Shown here: positions 1 through 9,175 of the stretch, in pieces | Layout of the letters: each line of letters begins with the position of its first letter | How positions within the stretch are numbered: position 1 is the stretch's first letter | NCBI GenBank assembly: GCA_015060395.1 | Contig: SUYP01000016.1 | Span: forward strand, 1-64,000 | Direction: 5' to 3' | From: Bacteroidales bacterium | GTDB taxonomy: Bacteria > Bacteroidota > Bacteroidia > Bacteroidales > UBA932 | DNA length: 64,000 nucleotides | Position numbers and translations under genes: made by a program | Notes under the pieces: generated by a model | Databases searched by the model: none | Told to the model about the DNA's origin: nothing | The model's input: only the letters and a program-made list of their open reading frames with translations

Positions 1-4
1 GTAA

Positions 5-12
5 TATCTTTG
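5..12 (+). promoter_or_regulatory. -7 box for tRNA-Gln
   Basis: TATCTTTG matches the Bacteroidetes -7 consensus TAnnTTTG and lies 10 nt before the mature tRNA. The -33 element would fall outside the window. Confidence 0.7.
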
Positions 13-22
13 CAGCCGGAAT

Positions 23-96
23 TGAGGTATGGTGTAATGGTAGCACTAGGGATTTTGGTTCCCTCTGTCCAGGTTCGAATCCTGGTATCTCAACCA
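23..96 (+). tRNA. tRNA-Gln (anticodon TTG)
   Basis: The cloverleaf can be drawn by eye. The acceptor stem TGAGGTA pairs with TATCTCA, and the anticodon stem AGGGA/TCCCT encloses TTTTGGT, so the anticodon is TTG (Gln). The T-arm contains GGTTCGAATCC. The discriminator is A and the terminal CCA is encoded (94-96). Confidence 0.95.
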
Positions 97-103
97 AAGC
101 AAT

Positions 104-126
104 AAGCCAGCCCTCGGGCTGGCTTT
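104..126 (+). terminator. Terminator after tRNA-Gln
   Basis: A 9-bp GC-rich stem (AGCCAGCCC / GGGCTGGCT) with a 2-nt loop sits 8 nt after the tRNA and is followed by a short T run. Further hairpins lie between here and the luxR stop: GATGTTC/GAACATC at about 131-147 and AACAGGAT/ATCCTGTT at 180-214. The last one overlaps the luxR stop codon and may end that leftward transcript. Confidence 0.6.
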
Positions 127-212
127 CAAGATGTTCGAAGAACATCGGTTATTGCTTTGAAGCGCCCCGCGGCGAGCGGAACAGGATGTGGACGCGAAGC
201 GGGCAAATCCTG

Positions 213-1685
213 TTATTGCTTATCTGCAAATCTCATCTGCATATAGCGCATAAGTTCGACGGTGTTGTTGATGCCTAATTTCTTGAAGATATTGTTCTTA
301 TGTACTTCAACCGTCCTCTGGGAGATACCCAACCGGAGGGCGATTTCTTTATTGATCATACCTGTCGCACAGAGCTCAGCGATCTGAAGTTCTCTAGGAG
401 TCAATTGTATTTTAGGCATCGTAACCTCAACGTCAGCTATATCCTCAATCTCACGGCTTGCCTCCTTAGGAACATTATTTCTGATAAGCGCAAGAAGACG
501 GTCCTTGTCTATATTCGCCTTGACAAGTTGGGCATTCTTCTTCTTAGTTTCTTTCGCCGACCTGATCTTCAGAACAACGACAGTTACTGCCAGGACCAGC
601 AGAATTACGAGCAGAACGACCAGGATTCCGGCCCATAGCAGACGCTGCTTCTGCAGAACGATAGTCTGTTCCTTCTTCAAAGTTTCATATTTGACATTGA
701 ACGCCTGCATCTGCTCGCTGGCCTTATCGCTGTTGAGAACAGACTGAAGTTCGACATATCTTTCAAGATGTTCAAGAGCCATATCAGCATTCTGCTCACG
801 ATACAGCTGCCACATACCGTTACGGTTTCTTGATTCTATATATTTATTGCCAGACTCGATACAAACCTCTATTGATTCCAGAAATGCAGCTGAGGACTGA
901 CTTATCTGTCCTTTTCTCATCAGGATCTCACCCATCTGAGCCAAGGATATAGCCAATGAATTAAGGTTATTCATCTCACGGAAGACAGGAACAGCGGTCT
1001 GCAGTTCAGTCAAAGCCTCATCATCACGCCCCATATCCATCAGCACTTCCGCCTTCTGGCTTCTTCTGACGGCAATCTTCCCAACCCGGTTATCGAGGCT
1101 GTCAAGCCTCAAGGCTTTATCCACAAACTCCAAAGCCTCGGTATGGTGACCTTGATGAAGATAAATTTCAGCCGCAACACCATATCTGATGGCAAGATAT
1201 GCACTACGCCCAAGCCTTTCTTCAATCTCCAGGGCTTCATCTATATATTTCCGGGCAGTAGCCACATCACCGTATGTCATATACAGACCGGCGATATTGT
1301 TCAGAGAAGAACTGATATTAGCCTCATCTCCGTTTTCCCTGTCTATTGCAAGACATTCTTCAGCATATCCTATGGCGGAGGGGAGATTACCCCTGAGACG
1401 AGCCACTGCGCTAGCAAGACTCAGACAATCCGCCCTCAAGACCATATCGGAAACATCAGAATCAAGAGCCTTGTCCAGGCAATGCTCTGCCAGATCCAGC
1501 AGACTGACTCTGTATGCCCAGTCTGCCATCAGATAATCTGTCCCGACGGCGGCATCTTTCCCGAACTCGGATTCAGCCTCTATACGACACTCATTATATA
1601 CTGAGTCCACAACCTCCTTTGAACAAAAGGAAGAAAACAAAGCTTGCGGTATATCGGCAAGTATTAAAAGCAAAGTCAGAAGCAT
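213..1685 (-). CDS. TPR-repeat, membrane-anchored LuxR-family transcriptional regulator
   Basis: 490 aa. The N-terminus is a short hydrophobic export signal (about 1-20). Tetratricopeptide helices fill about 50-330. A single membrane segment follows at about 349-374, then a short linker and a LuxR/GerE helix-turn-helix at about 428-485 (TPRELQIAELCATGMINKEI and RTVEVHKNNIFKKLG). An in-frame TAA lies 12 nt upstream of the ATG, which fixes the start region. In Bacteroidetes such proteins put a TPR sensor in the periplasm and the DNA-binding domain in the cytoplasm. The gene is divergent from the surface-protein cluster starting at 1860, with a 174-bp shared intergenic region, so it is a plausible local regulator; that link is inferred. 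No receiver or kinase domain is present. A near-consensus -7 box (AAACTTTG) lies upstream. Confidence 0.85.
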   Translation of the reverse strand: MLLTLLLILADIPQALFSSFCSKEVVDSVYNECRIEAESEFGKDAAVGTDYLMADWAYRVSLLDLAEHCLDKALDSDVSDMVLRADCLSLASAVARLRGNLPSAIGYAEECLAIDRENGDEANISSSLNNIAGLYMTYGDVATARKYIDEALEIEERLGRSAYLAIRYGVAAEIYLHQGHHTEALEFVDKALRLDSLDNRVGKIAVRRSQKAEVLMDMGRDDEALTELQTAVPVFREMNNLNSLAISLAQMGEILMRKGQISQSSAAFLESIEVCIESGNKYIESRNRNGMWQLYREQNADMALEHLERYVELQSVLNSDKASEQMQAFNVKYETLKKEQTIVLQKQRLLWAGILVVLLVILLVLAVTVVVLKIRSAKETKKKNAQLVKANIDKDRLLALIRNNVPKEASREIEDIADVEVTMPKIQLTPRELQIAELCATGMINKEIALRLGISQRTVEVHKNNIFKKLGINNTVELMRYMQMRFADKQ

Positions 1686-1816
1686 TGATCGATCTGTTTA
1701 AAGACAGTGCAAAGTTTTAATAATTTACCCGTATTTCACATCTGAAAGCCTAAGTAAATACACTTAGACACCCGTAATTAACCGTCCCAAAGATGTCTTA
1801 TACGCGTTCATTCTTA

Positions 1817-1824
1817 TATTTTTG
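1817..1824 (+). promoter_or_regulatory. -7 box for the surface-protein cluster
   Basis: TATTTTTG fits TAnnTTTG and lies 35 nt before the start of the 38-aa peptide gene. I see no convincing -33 TTTG. The rest of the intergenic region with luxR (1686-1859) holds nothing else I can name. Confidence 0.45.
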
Positions 1825-1859
1825 TATAAATATAAGCAATTAATCAAACAAAAAAGAAT

Positions 1860-1976
1860 ATGGAAAAGACAACAACCTCATACCTCACACCTGAGGTAAC
1901 GGTGCTGGAACTGCAGATGGAACAGTGCCTCGCATTAAGCGATTTCGAATATCTTGATGATGGTTTTGAATATTAA
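1860..1976 (+). CDS. Small 38-aa peptide, first gene of the surface-protein cluster
   Basis: 38 aa, starting MEKTTTSYLTPEVTVLELQM and ending with an acidic, aromatic tail (EYLDDGFEY). It has no signal peptide and no lipobox. The ORF opens the cluster, 12 bp before the GLUG lipoprotein gene. It resembles the 45-aa peptide at 8074-8211: both have Y-x-(T/S)-P-(E/K)-(V/I), then a hydrophobic/acidic stretch, an EQ pair and LS. Short proteins of this general form (a 'Y-x-x-P' start followed by VxxLE) are common and uncharacterised in Bacteroidales. The function is unknown; a translated leader or a processed peptide are both possible. Confidence 0.55.
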   Translation: MEKTTTSYLTPEVTVLELQMEQCLALSDFEYLDDGFEY

Positions 1977-1988
1977 TCTATCTGAATT

Positions 1989-3806
1989 ATGAAAGCAAGA
2001 CATTTATACTTGGCCCAGGCTCTATGCGGTCTGGCACTTTTGACAGCAGCCTGTGTCAATACAGACATTATTGAAACAGACAGTCACGAAGGAAACGGAC
2101 AGGAGATAACCCTCACTGCACTTCTCCCAGACGAAGATCCAGACACAAAACTGAGCATCACAGACGACGAGACACAGCGTGCTCTGAAAGTAGAATGGAA
2201 CCAGACCGGCAGCCAGCTTGACAGATTCCGTATCATAAACAACAATGGAATTGCGTTCTTCACTCAAAGCGGCATCGGTGAATCGACATTCACGGGCACT
2301 CTTCCGACACCGGTCATAAGCAACAGAATGACGACTTATTATGCATCATATCCTGCTTCAGCATCTGTTGCATTCAATGGTAACAGTCCTGCAGTACAAT
2401 ACAAGCTGCAGGAACAAAGCGGTAACCTTGATATGGGTGCCCTTTGTTTTATGAAGGGTGTATTTTCATTCGGAATCCGCAACGGCGTCGATCTTCCTTC
2501 ACAAATCAACGGCGATGCCGTAAAGTTCAGCCACTTGACCGCTGTTCTCAAGCCGACATTCAACAAAATGAGTAAAGATATCGACAAGATACTTATCGAA
2601 ATCGAAGGAGTCAACACAAACGGATGGTTCGATCTCAAAGACGGCACAGCCTACGGCGGGGACACTAATGTAATTGAAATAAAATACAGCACAAGCGATG
2701 CTGTCGGCAATGACAGATACATATTCCTTCCTCCGCTTCCGACAGGAACCGATATCAAATTCACCGTATGTACTGATGACGGAGGCATTTTCAAGGGAAC
2801 CATCACGTCCAAGAAGGATATCCTACCCGGCTATCTCTACACTGCAAGCGTGAATATGGTCAGAACAAGTTCTCGCAAATGGTTTAACGGAATGCAGCCG
2901 TCAAGCAGCGTTCCTGGAGAAGGAACAGAAAGCAATCCTTATCAGATCCACGATGCATACGACTTGCAGTGGTTCCTCAACCAGAGCATTACAGCAGGGA
3001 AATATTACAAGCTGATGAATGATCTGATCATTTCTAGCGAAGGTTCCAGCATATATGACCAATGGGAGCCTCGTAAAGTATTTGAAGGAACCTTTGACGG
3101 AAACGGCAACAAGATCAGCGGGGATATGCTGGTCAAGCCTAATTCTTCAGAAACACAATATGTCGGATTTATCGGTCAGAACATAGGCACCATCAAGAAC
3201 CTTGTCATTGATGGAGATATAGCCATAGAGAACGGCCAGGACGATTGTCACGTACCATACGTCGGAGGAATAGCCGGATTGAACAAAGGCACTATCTACA
3301 ACTGCACTGTCAAGGGTACGGTCAGCGCACCTTTTGCGGTTTACGGCTGTAACAAAGGTGGTATAGCCGGTTTCAATATGGGAGGCATAATTGAAGACTG
3401 CTATAACTATGCTGCCATATATGGAACTGAGTATGCTAAAACCGACATACCGGCCTACTTAGGCGGAATTACAGGCGGTAACACTATCAGTGGCACAAAG
3501 AGCGGATACATAAAGGGATGCATCAACAGAGGACAGGTGGATGGGTACATCAATCCTACCGGAGGTACCTGTTATATAGGCGGAATTGCAGGAAAGAACT
3601 TCAGTTCGTGCTATATAATCAACAGCTGCGTCAATTACGGTTCCATAAGTATATACGGAAGGGGAACCAACTATTATGGAGGTCTCGCCGGATACAATGA
3701 CGGAAACGTATGTACCTGCTGCATAGACCAGAGCACAACCAAGTATATTATCGGAGGTGGCAAAGCCCAATCCTACATAACCACAAACGATTGCGAGAAA
3801 CATTAA
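1989..3806 (+). CDS. Surface lipoprotein with fimbrillin-like N-terminus and GLUG repeats
   Basis: 605 aa. The signal peptide has a lipobox ending at Cys22 (LLTAAC). Residues about 35-290 look fimbrillin-like: a beta-rich start (ITLTALLPDEDPDTKLSIT), a YYASYP motif near 117 and a LP-P-LPTGT motif near 250. From about 310 (GTESNPYQIHDAYDLQWFL) there is a repeat region with five GLUG-type units, GG(I/L)(A/T)GxN, near residues 425, 457, 492, 531 and 564. GLUG proteins are typically exposed beta-helical surface or adhesive proteins. It follows the small peptide by 12 bp and precedes the M64-type gene by 11 bp, so all three are probably co-transcribed. No ligand can be assigned. Confidence 0.8.
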   Translation: MKARHLYLAQALCGLALLTAACVNTDIIETDSHEGNGQEITLTALLPDEDPDTKLSITDDETQRALKVEWNQTGSQLDRFRIINNNGIAFFTQSGIGESTFTGTLPTPVISNRMTTYYASYPASASVAFNGNSPAVQYKLQEQSGNLDMGALCFMKGVFSFGIRNGVDLPSQINGDAVKFSHLTAVLKPTFNKMSKDIDKILIEIEGVNTNGWFDLKDGTAYGGDTNVIEIKYSTSDAVGNDRYIFLPPLPTGTDIKFTVCTDDGGIFKGTITSKKDILPGYLYTASVNMVRTSSRKWFNGMQPSSSVPGEGTESNPYQIHDAYDLQWFLNQSITAGKYYKLMNDLIISSEGSSIYDQWEPRKVFEGTFDGNGNKISGDMLVKPNSSETQYVGFIGQNIGTIKNLVIDGDIAIENGQDDCHVPYVGGIAGLNKGTIYNCTVKGTVSAPFAVYGCNKGGIAGFNMGGIIEDCYNYAAIYGTEYAKTDIPAYLGGITGGNTISGTKSGYIKGCINRGQVDGYINPTGGTCYIGGIAGKNFSSCYIINSCVNYGSISIYGRGTNYYGGLAGYNDGNVCTCCIDQSTTKYIIGGGKAQSYITTNDCEKH

Positions 3807-3817
3807 TATCCCCTGTT

Positions 3818-6640
3818 ATGAAAAAGCTATTGATATTTTCGGCAATATTGCCTGTGCTCTTTATGGCTTGCGCCGAAGAGCCGCTGCCCCCGGTTGAGCC
3901 TCCGGCTCCGACACCTGAAGAAGCTGAAATCAAGATTGATGTCACATCTATAGTGATTCCGGCAGAAGGTGGTTCGGAAACCATCAGGTTCAATTCGTCA
4001 CAGAAGTGGGAGGCGGAAGTTAAATCTAGTCAAGACAATTCTTGGTGCACCATATCACCGAAGAGCGGTGCAGCCGGAGATGCATCTGTTACCATCACCG
4101 CCAAAGCCAGCAATGATGTCAATAGCAGAACTGCAATTCTGACAATCAAGTCCGGTAAGATAAAGAAAGCGATAAATGTCAGCCAGAAGCAGAAGGATGC
4201 CCTGACTGTCACCTCTTCTGTTTTTGAAGTAGATGCAGAAGGTGGAGATATCTCGATTACAGTCAAAGCCAACATCGAGTTCGAATATATGATCAGCGAT
4301 GAATGTGCCGGATGGATTTCATTCACCGGCACCAAGGCTATGACTACGCATAACCTGTCATTCGCTATAGCTTCCAATGACGAGACAAAATCCCGCCAGG
4401 GCAAGATAACGATATACAGCGGAAGCCTGCAGGAAGAGATAACCATCAAACAGAAAGGGAAGGAAATATCGTATGAGGAGGTATGGGCAAAAGAACGAGA
4501 GATTCTTATGAATTTTTATACTGCCACAGGAGGAGACAATTGGACCGACAATACAAATTGGGGTAGTGCACTTCCTGTTTCAGAATGGTATGGAATCAGG
4601 ACTGACGAAGACGGGATGGTAATAGATATCTGTCTTTATAGTAATAATCTCACTGGAACACTACCAGAAGGGCTTTCCGGCCTTGAAAGGCTCAGTCAAT
4701 TCGACATCATCGACAACCATCTGACAGGAAGCATTCCGGCAGAACTAGGTCAGTTAAGCAATATTACTCTCCTTTATTTCGAAAAGAATGAGTTCAGCGG
4801 AAGCATTCCTCCTGAGCTTGGCAACTTGAGTCATCTCAATTATCTTGAACTTGCAAACAATCAGCTCACAGGAAGCATCCCACCGGAATTAGGCAGGTTG
4901 TCTGAACTGGAGAGATTGTCTTTATTCAACAATTTCCTCAGCGGCTCAATTCCTCCTGAAATTGGCAATATGTCATCACTTGCCCAGTTGTACTTATACG
5001 GGAACAGTCTTACCGGAAGTATTCCTGCGGAGCTCGCCGAACTGAATAATCTCAGAGAATGCGTTCTTTGGGGCAATCAGTTATCTGGCGTAGTGCCGGA
5101 AGCGCTCCGCGAACATCCTTGTTGGGAAACGAACTGGCATCTGATACTTCACCAGAGCAATTACGGGATTTCTTACGAAGGGCTTGAGATATATGCTCCG
5201 GAATTCTCAGTCAAGACTATTGACGGAGGAAACATCTCAAATGAAATTTTCGCACAGAACAAATATACCGTCCTTTATCATTTTCTTGACTGGTGCGGAT
5301 TCTCAGAAGTCTTCACACCAAGACTCGTTGCAATATATGATATGTTCAAGGATCTTGGACTCGGTGCATTCAGCGTGACCAGTCAGAGTGATGATGCAGC
5401 TGCAGAGTATGTCAAGAAGCATAGGATACCTTGGCCTTGCACGACCAACCAGAAAGAGACCGGCACATTCATCAACTACATTGACAGATCACCAACTGTA
5501 GCTGTATTTGACAGTGATGGCAAGGTAGTATTCAGCAGCGCATTGTCAGACTATGGTGAGATCGCAGCCTTCTTCACTGAAAAGCTTGGTTCTCCGAATG
5601 GAACTGATGCATCATACAATTCTACAGATTACTCCAAGGACGGAGATGTCAGGATTCTCCAGAAGGCTTCAAAAGGTAACGGTATAGATATAATCCTGAT
5701 TGGTGACGGATACAGCGACAGGCTCATTGCAGACGGCACATACGACAGAACAATGGATCAGGCAATGGAACTGTTCTTCAAGGCGGAACCTTACAAGACA
5801 CACCGTGATATGTTCAATGTCTATGCGGTTACTGCAGTATCACAGAATGAAGTTTATGCAACAGGGACCTCAACTGCTGTCGAAGGATATTTCGGAAGTT
5901 CAATGCACGTGGGAGGCAATGACGCCAAAGCGATGGAATACGCATTGAAAGCGATTTCAGATGACAAGCTGAACGATGCCCTCATCATCGTTATGATGAA
6001 CAGTACGGCTTTCGCCGGTACCTGCTATATGTATGATCCGGTTCATTCAGCGGAACTGGACTATTTCGGTAACGGGACATCGGTTGCATATTTCCCTGTA
6101 GGAGTGAACGAGGAGGCACTGGAACAGCTTATCCGTCACGAGGCCGGGGGACACGGATTTGCAAAACTTGCGGACGAATACGCCTACAGGAATAACGGTG
6201 CTATCCCGTATTTCGAGGTCGCTGAAACCGAAGCAAAAGAAGAATTCGGATGGTGGAAGAACATTGACTTTACCAATAATCCGTCAGATGTCAAATGGAG
6301 CGGATTCATTAACGACGAACGATATTCCGACGAAGGTATCGGAGTATTTGAAGGAGGACTCACATATTGGATGGGAGTATATCGTCCGACAGAAGACAGC
6401 GCTATGAACAGCGGAATCGGAGGTTATAATGCTCCTTCCCGTGAAGCCATATATTACAGAATACACAAACTTGCATACGGACAATCCTGGGAATATGACA
6501 GAAATGATTTCATCAAGTATGACCTCGACTGCAAGACTCCTCAGACCCGTTCCGTGAACATTGTGAACAGCTCATACGATCTTCCAGCCCCTCCTGTCAT
6601 TACCGGGAAGACCTGGAAAGAAAGAATGAATGATAGATAA
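3818..6640 (+). CDS. Multidomain lipoprotein: BACON x2, leucine-rich repeats, thioredoxin-like, M64-type peptidase
   Basis: 940 aa from ATG 3818. I prefer this to in-frame ATGs inside the upstream gene because MKKLLIFSAILPVLFMAC is a clean lipoprotein signal (Cys18). Order of domains: BACON about 39-125 and 128-213; leucine-rich repeats about 285-430 with the plant/receptor-like phasing LTGSIPxELGxLSxL; a redoxin/TlpA-like domain about 455-590 (TVLYHFLDWCGFSEVF, then SPTVAVFDSDGKVVF); and a peptidase M64-like domain about 615-900. The metal site reads RHEAGGHGFAKLADEY (H774, E775, H779). The spacing is HExxxH, one residue longer than HExxH. The thioredoxin-like site keeps only one Cys (WCGFS), so it is unlikely to be a dithiol oxidoreductase. 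M64 enzymes include an IgA endopeptidase; the substrate here is unknown. Confidence 0.85.
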   Translation: MKKLLIFSAILPVLFMACAEEPLPPVEPPAPTPEEAEIKIDVTSIVIPAEGGSETIRFNSSQKWEAEVKSSQDNSWCTISPKSGAAGDASVTITAKASNDVNSRTAILTIKSGKIKKAINVSQKQKDALTVTSSVFEVDAEGGDISITVKANIEFEYMISDECAGWISFTGTKAMTTHNLSFAIASNDETKSRQGKITIYSGSLQEEITIKQKGKEISYEEVWAKEREILMNFYTATGGDNWTDNTNWGSALPVSEWYGIRTDEDGMVIDICLYSNNLTGTLPEGLSGLERLSQFDIIDNHLTGSIPAELGQLSNITLLYFEKNEFSGSIPPELGNLSHLNYLELANNQLTGSIPPELGRLSELERLSLFNNFLSGSIPPEIGNMSSLAQLYLYGNSLTGSIPAELAELNNLRECVLWGNQLSGVVPEALREHPCWETNWHLILHQSNYGISYEGLEIYAPEFSVKTIDGGNISNEIFAQNKYTVLYHFLDWCGFSEVFTPRLVAIYDMFKDLGLGAFSVTSQSDDAAAEYVKKHRIPWPCTTNQKETGTFINYIDRSPTVAVFDSDGKVVFSSALSDYGEIAAFFTEKLGSPNGTDASYNSTDYSKDGDVRILQKASKGNGIDIILIGDGYSDRLIADGTYDRTMDQAMELFFKAEPYKTHRDMFNVYAVTAVSQNEVYATGTSTAVEGYFGSSMHVGGNDAKAMEYALKAISDDKLNDALIIVMMNSTAFAGTCYMYDPVHSAELDYFGNGTSVAYFPVGVNEEALEQLIRHEAGGHGFAKLADEYAYRNNGAIPYFEVAETEAKEEFGWWKNIDFTNNPSDVKWSGFINDERYSDEGIGVFEGGLTYWMGVYRPTEDSAMNSGIGGYNAPSREAIYYRIHKLAYGQSWEYDRNDFIKYDLDCKTPQTRSVNIVNSSYDLPAPPVITGKTWKERMNDR

Positions 6641-6666
6641 CTCATCAAAAATCCAACTTTTGTATT

Positions 6667-8022
6667 ATGAAAAGATTATTGTTAATGTTGCTGATAACTT
6701 GCGCAACTGCAGGTATCGCAAACGCCCAATTAGGGAAGTTGAAGGATCTGGCGAAAAAGGCTGGAAATGCCGCAAAAGAACAGGTACAGAAAAGCCGACA
6801 GGCAGCTGAAAAAGTTCAGGATACAAAGCAAACTGTCGAAGTAAAGGAAAGTCTGGAAGCCATATCCGAGAAGGTAGAAAAAGAAGTCCAGGGCCAGGTG
6901 CAGAAGGTAGCCAATGGCCTTGCGGAGGACGAATATATCGTAGAGCACTACAACTACTATGATGACAAGTCAATCGGTCTTAAAGGCGACAATCTCGGTA
7001 TGTATGCAAAAGCACGTAAAACAGACTGGGAGGACTTGCAGAAATATGCATTCGATCCCGAAAACTGGCATCCGTACACCCAGTACGTAGAATACAACGG
7101 ACTATATTATCTGAACCGCTGGGCCAAGGCTATAGAGGCCAAGGATACAGAGAAGATGACCGGAGAGCTTTCAAAGCGCGTCACCTGGTGTATCAACCAG
7201 ATGCTCAAGATGTATCAGGCCGACTCATACGCAGGGCTTACAAAAGATGAATACCAGCAGCTGGTTGACGACTACAACAAGGCTGGTGACGCCTTCAAGG
7301 CAATCATCTGGGCAGGCGAGCCGGAACCAGAAAACGACATCCTTCCGAAGGACCGTAAGACTCCGGAAGATTTTGAGAGATACGCCAACAACAGATTCTT
7401 GATATGGAATTGGTGTGTTGATAAAGCTATCGAAGCAAAAGAGGCCGGAAAACCTCTTACACAGCAGTTCTATCTGAATCAAATTATCGGAATCCGCGAA
7501 GTCACTTTGATGTGGAAATACCTCAAAGGCGACGAAAAAGGTTTTGCCGAATTTGACAACAGGCTGATCAACGCCCTGAAAGATACCCCTCAGGAATTCC
7601 AGGATGCCAACAAGATACTGACATCGGCAGAAGCTCTTGCAAAGCAAGCTGGTTATGAAGAGCAATGGGCCAAGGAAGCGGCAGAGAAGAGAGCTAAGGA
7701 ACAGGCCGAAATTGAAGCCAACACTGATGACTGGCCAAAGTCCAATATGCCAGAACTTGATGCTCAGATCTTGGCGATTATGAAGGCCAAGTTCCCAAAC
7801 AAGAAGATTTACCGCGTCTCAGTGATGAACAATTCCTGGAACGTAATGATGAAAGGTCTTGTTCCTGAACGCCGCGTAGTTCAGTTCTGGGTGGAGATGG
7901 ATCACGAATCAGGACGCCGCATAGCCGAAGAGCACTACGTATGCCAATACTACAACGGTACATACGGAAAGACTCAATACCAAAGCCAGGGTACCCGCTA
8001 TTTCTGGGTAAGACAGAACTAA
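6667..8022 (+). CDS. Exported protein of unknown function with coiled-coil N-terminus
   Basis: 451 aa. A signal peptide is visible (about 1-20, ending ANA before QLGKL). Residues about 21-85 are charged and Ala/Lys/Glu/Gln-rich, a likely coiled coil. The middle (about 90-345) is helical and rich in Trp/Tyr (ENWHPYTQYVEYNGLYYLNRW; NNRFLIWNWCVDKAI). The C-terminal 90 residues look like a beta domain (KKIYRVSVMNNSWNVMMKG ... RYFWVRQN). I do not recognise the family. It lies 26 bp after the M64-type gene and before the second small peptide, so it appears to belong to the same transcription unit. Confidence 0.7.
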   Translation: MKRLLLMLLITCATAGIANAQLGKLKDLAKKAGNAAKEQVQKSRQAAEKVQDTKQTVEVKESLEAISEKVEKEVQGQVQKVANGLAEDEYIVEHYNYYDDKSIGLKGDNLGMYAKARKTDWEDLQKYAFDPENWHPYTQYVEYNGLYYLNRWAKAIEAKDTEKMTGELSKRVTWCINQMLKMYQADSYAGLTKDEYQQLVDDYNKAGDAFKAIIWAGEPEPENDILPKDRKTPEDFERYANNRFLIWNWCVDKAIEAKEAGKPLTQQFYLNQIIGIREVTLMWKYLKGDEKGFAEFDNRLINALKDTPQEFQDANKILTSAEALAKQAGYEEQWAKEAAEKRAKEQAEIEANTDDWPKSNMPELDAQILAIMKAKFPNKKIYRVSVMNNSWNVMMKGLVPERRVVQFWVEMDHESGRRIAEEHYVCQYYNGTYGKTQYQSQGTRYFWVRQN

Positions 8023-8073
8023 CTGATGTATTGACCCCTACAATATTAATTCGCAGTTTCAAATACAAGAACA

Positions 8074-8211
8074 ATGAATAGAGACAAGGAAAACTACAGA
8101 TCGCCAAAGATTGTGGAGTTCGAAATGCTGTCGGAGCAGGCAGTGCTTTCTGGTTCCGCTCCAGATATTGACTCATACCCTAGCTGGGGAGAGGAGGAAC
8201 TTCTGGATTAA
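8074..8211 (+). CDS. Small 45-aa peptide related to the 1860 peptide
   Basis: 45 aa, MNRDKENYRSPKIVEFEMLS followed by EQAVLSGSAP and an acidic end (WGEEELLD). It has no signal peptide. Compared with the 38-aa peptide at 1860 it shares Y-x-(S/T)-P, a hydrophobic residue before the E of an acidic pair, EQ and LS. It precedes a fimbrillin-like lipoprotein gene by 28 bp, the same arrangement as the first peptide before the GLUG lipoprotein. Function unknown. Confidence 0.5.
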   Translation: MNRDKENYRSPKIVEFEMLSEQAVLSGSAPDIDSYPSWGEEELLD

Positions 8212-8239
8212 TGTGCAATCAGTTTAATCGAAGGAAGAA

Positions 8240-9142
8240 ATGAGAAAGTTTTTCATAGCAACATTTGTGTGTTCGGCACTCCTTGTCGGATGTTCAAAGA
8301 ACGATACTCCACCTGCCAGACAGGATATAAAGATCAATTTCACGGTAGATGGTAAAGCAGGATTCGGAGCTGATACAAAGGCGGTAAAGACAGAATGGGC
8401 TGTCGGAGACCAGATTCTCCTTCTGCTCGAAGGAGCAGAAGGAGTACTGGACTACTCACAATACAACAACACCATTATGCTGACCAGGACTGCCGCCGGA
8501 TGGACTGCCGATGCCAGCAAGGTAAGCATCGACAAACTTGCGGATGGCAAAGGATACTATGCTGTCCACCACGAAGGAAATCTGACTATATCTGAAAGCT
8601 CTGCTGGGTCTATGACATATTATTATATGGAGAATTATCCGGGAGGCATAGAATTGAATGCATCCGGAACATATTCTATCACCGGGAATGTCTTGGACCT
8701 TGGAAAGATAACTATGAATATCAGACGGGACATATTCCAGGTTTCCATACCTGATTTCAGCCTCACCACCGATTATGCCTGGATGATGGCGATATCTGTA
8801 TCTGGCAAATACGACCAATGCGGACTTGCAAAAGGCAAGGCATTCATCCGTCACGACAAGAATAGATTCAACTTTCTGACCGGCCAATATGCCTCATACC
8901 ACTCTCACGGAGTGTTAAACGGGAATGATTACTCCTTCTGTTTTACTAAAATATATGAAGACGAACCGAAGACAATCACATTCAATCTGAATTTTGGACA
9001 AGAGATCTATGAATATACCCCGCAGAGTCAGATAGTTCCTCAGGAATTATCCGACAAAGCCTGGTTGCTTCCTGAACTCAAGACAGATGAGGACGGCAAC
9101 CCGGTCAGCGGTTCCAAGTGGGTCAAAATAACATTGGAGTAA
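8240..9142 (+). CDS. Fimbrillin-like lipoprotein
   Basis: 300 aa. The signal peptide and lipobox end at Cys18 (LLVGC). The following region (INFTVDGKAGFGADTKAVKT, then EWAVGDQILLLLEG) is the usual N-terminus of Bacteroidales fimbrillin-family proteins, in which a T-K motif precedes 'W..GD.I'. The remainder is beta-rich. Its role is presumably as a surface lipoprotein or pilus-like subunit. It is the last gene of the rightward cluster and converges on the GH2 gene. An imperfect hairpin in the 33-bp gap (GGGAAATGA / TCATTTTCCC, 9159-9185) could end both transcripts. Confidence 0.7.
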   Translation: MRKFFIATFVCSALLVGCSKNDTPPARQDIKINFTVDGKAGFGADTKAVKTEWAVGDQILLLLEGAEGVLDYSQYNNTIMLTRTAAGWTADASKVSIDKLADGKGYYAVHHEGNLTISESSAGSMTYYYMENYPGGIELNASGTYSITGNVLDLGKITMNIRRDIFQVSIPDFSLTTDYAWMMAISVSGKYDQCGLAKGKAFIRHDKNRFNFLTGQYASYHSHGVLNGNDYSFCFTKIYEDEPKTITFNLNFGQEIYEYTPQSQIVPQELSDKAWLLPELKTDEDGNPVSGSKWVKITLE

Positions 9143-9175
9143 AACTTTTCTGATAGACGGGAAATGAATTTATCG

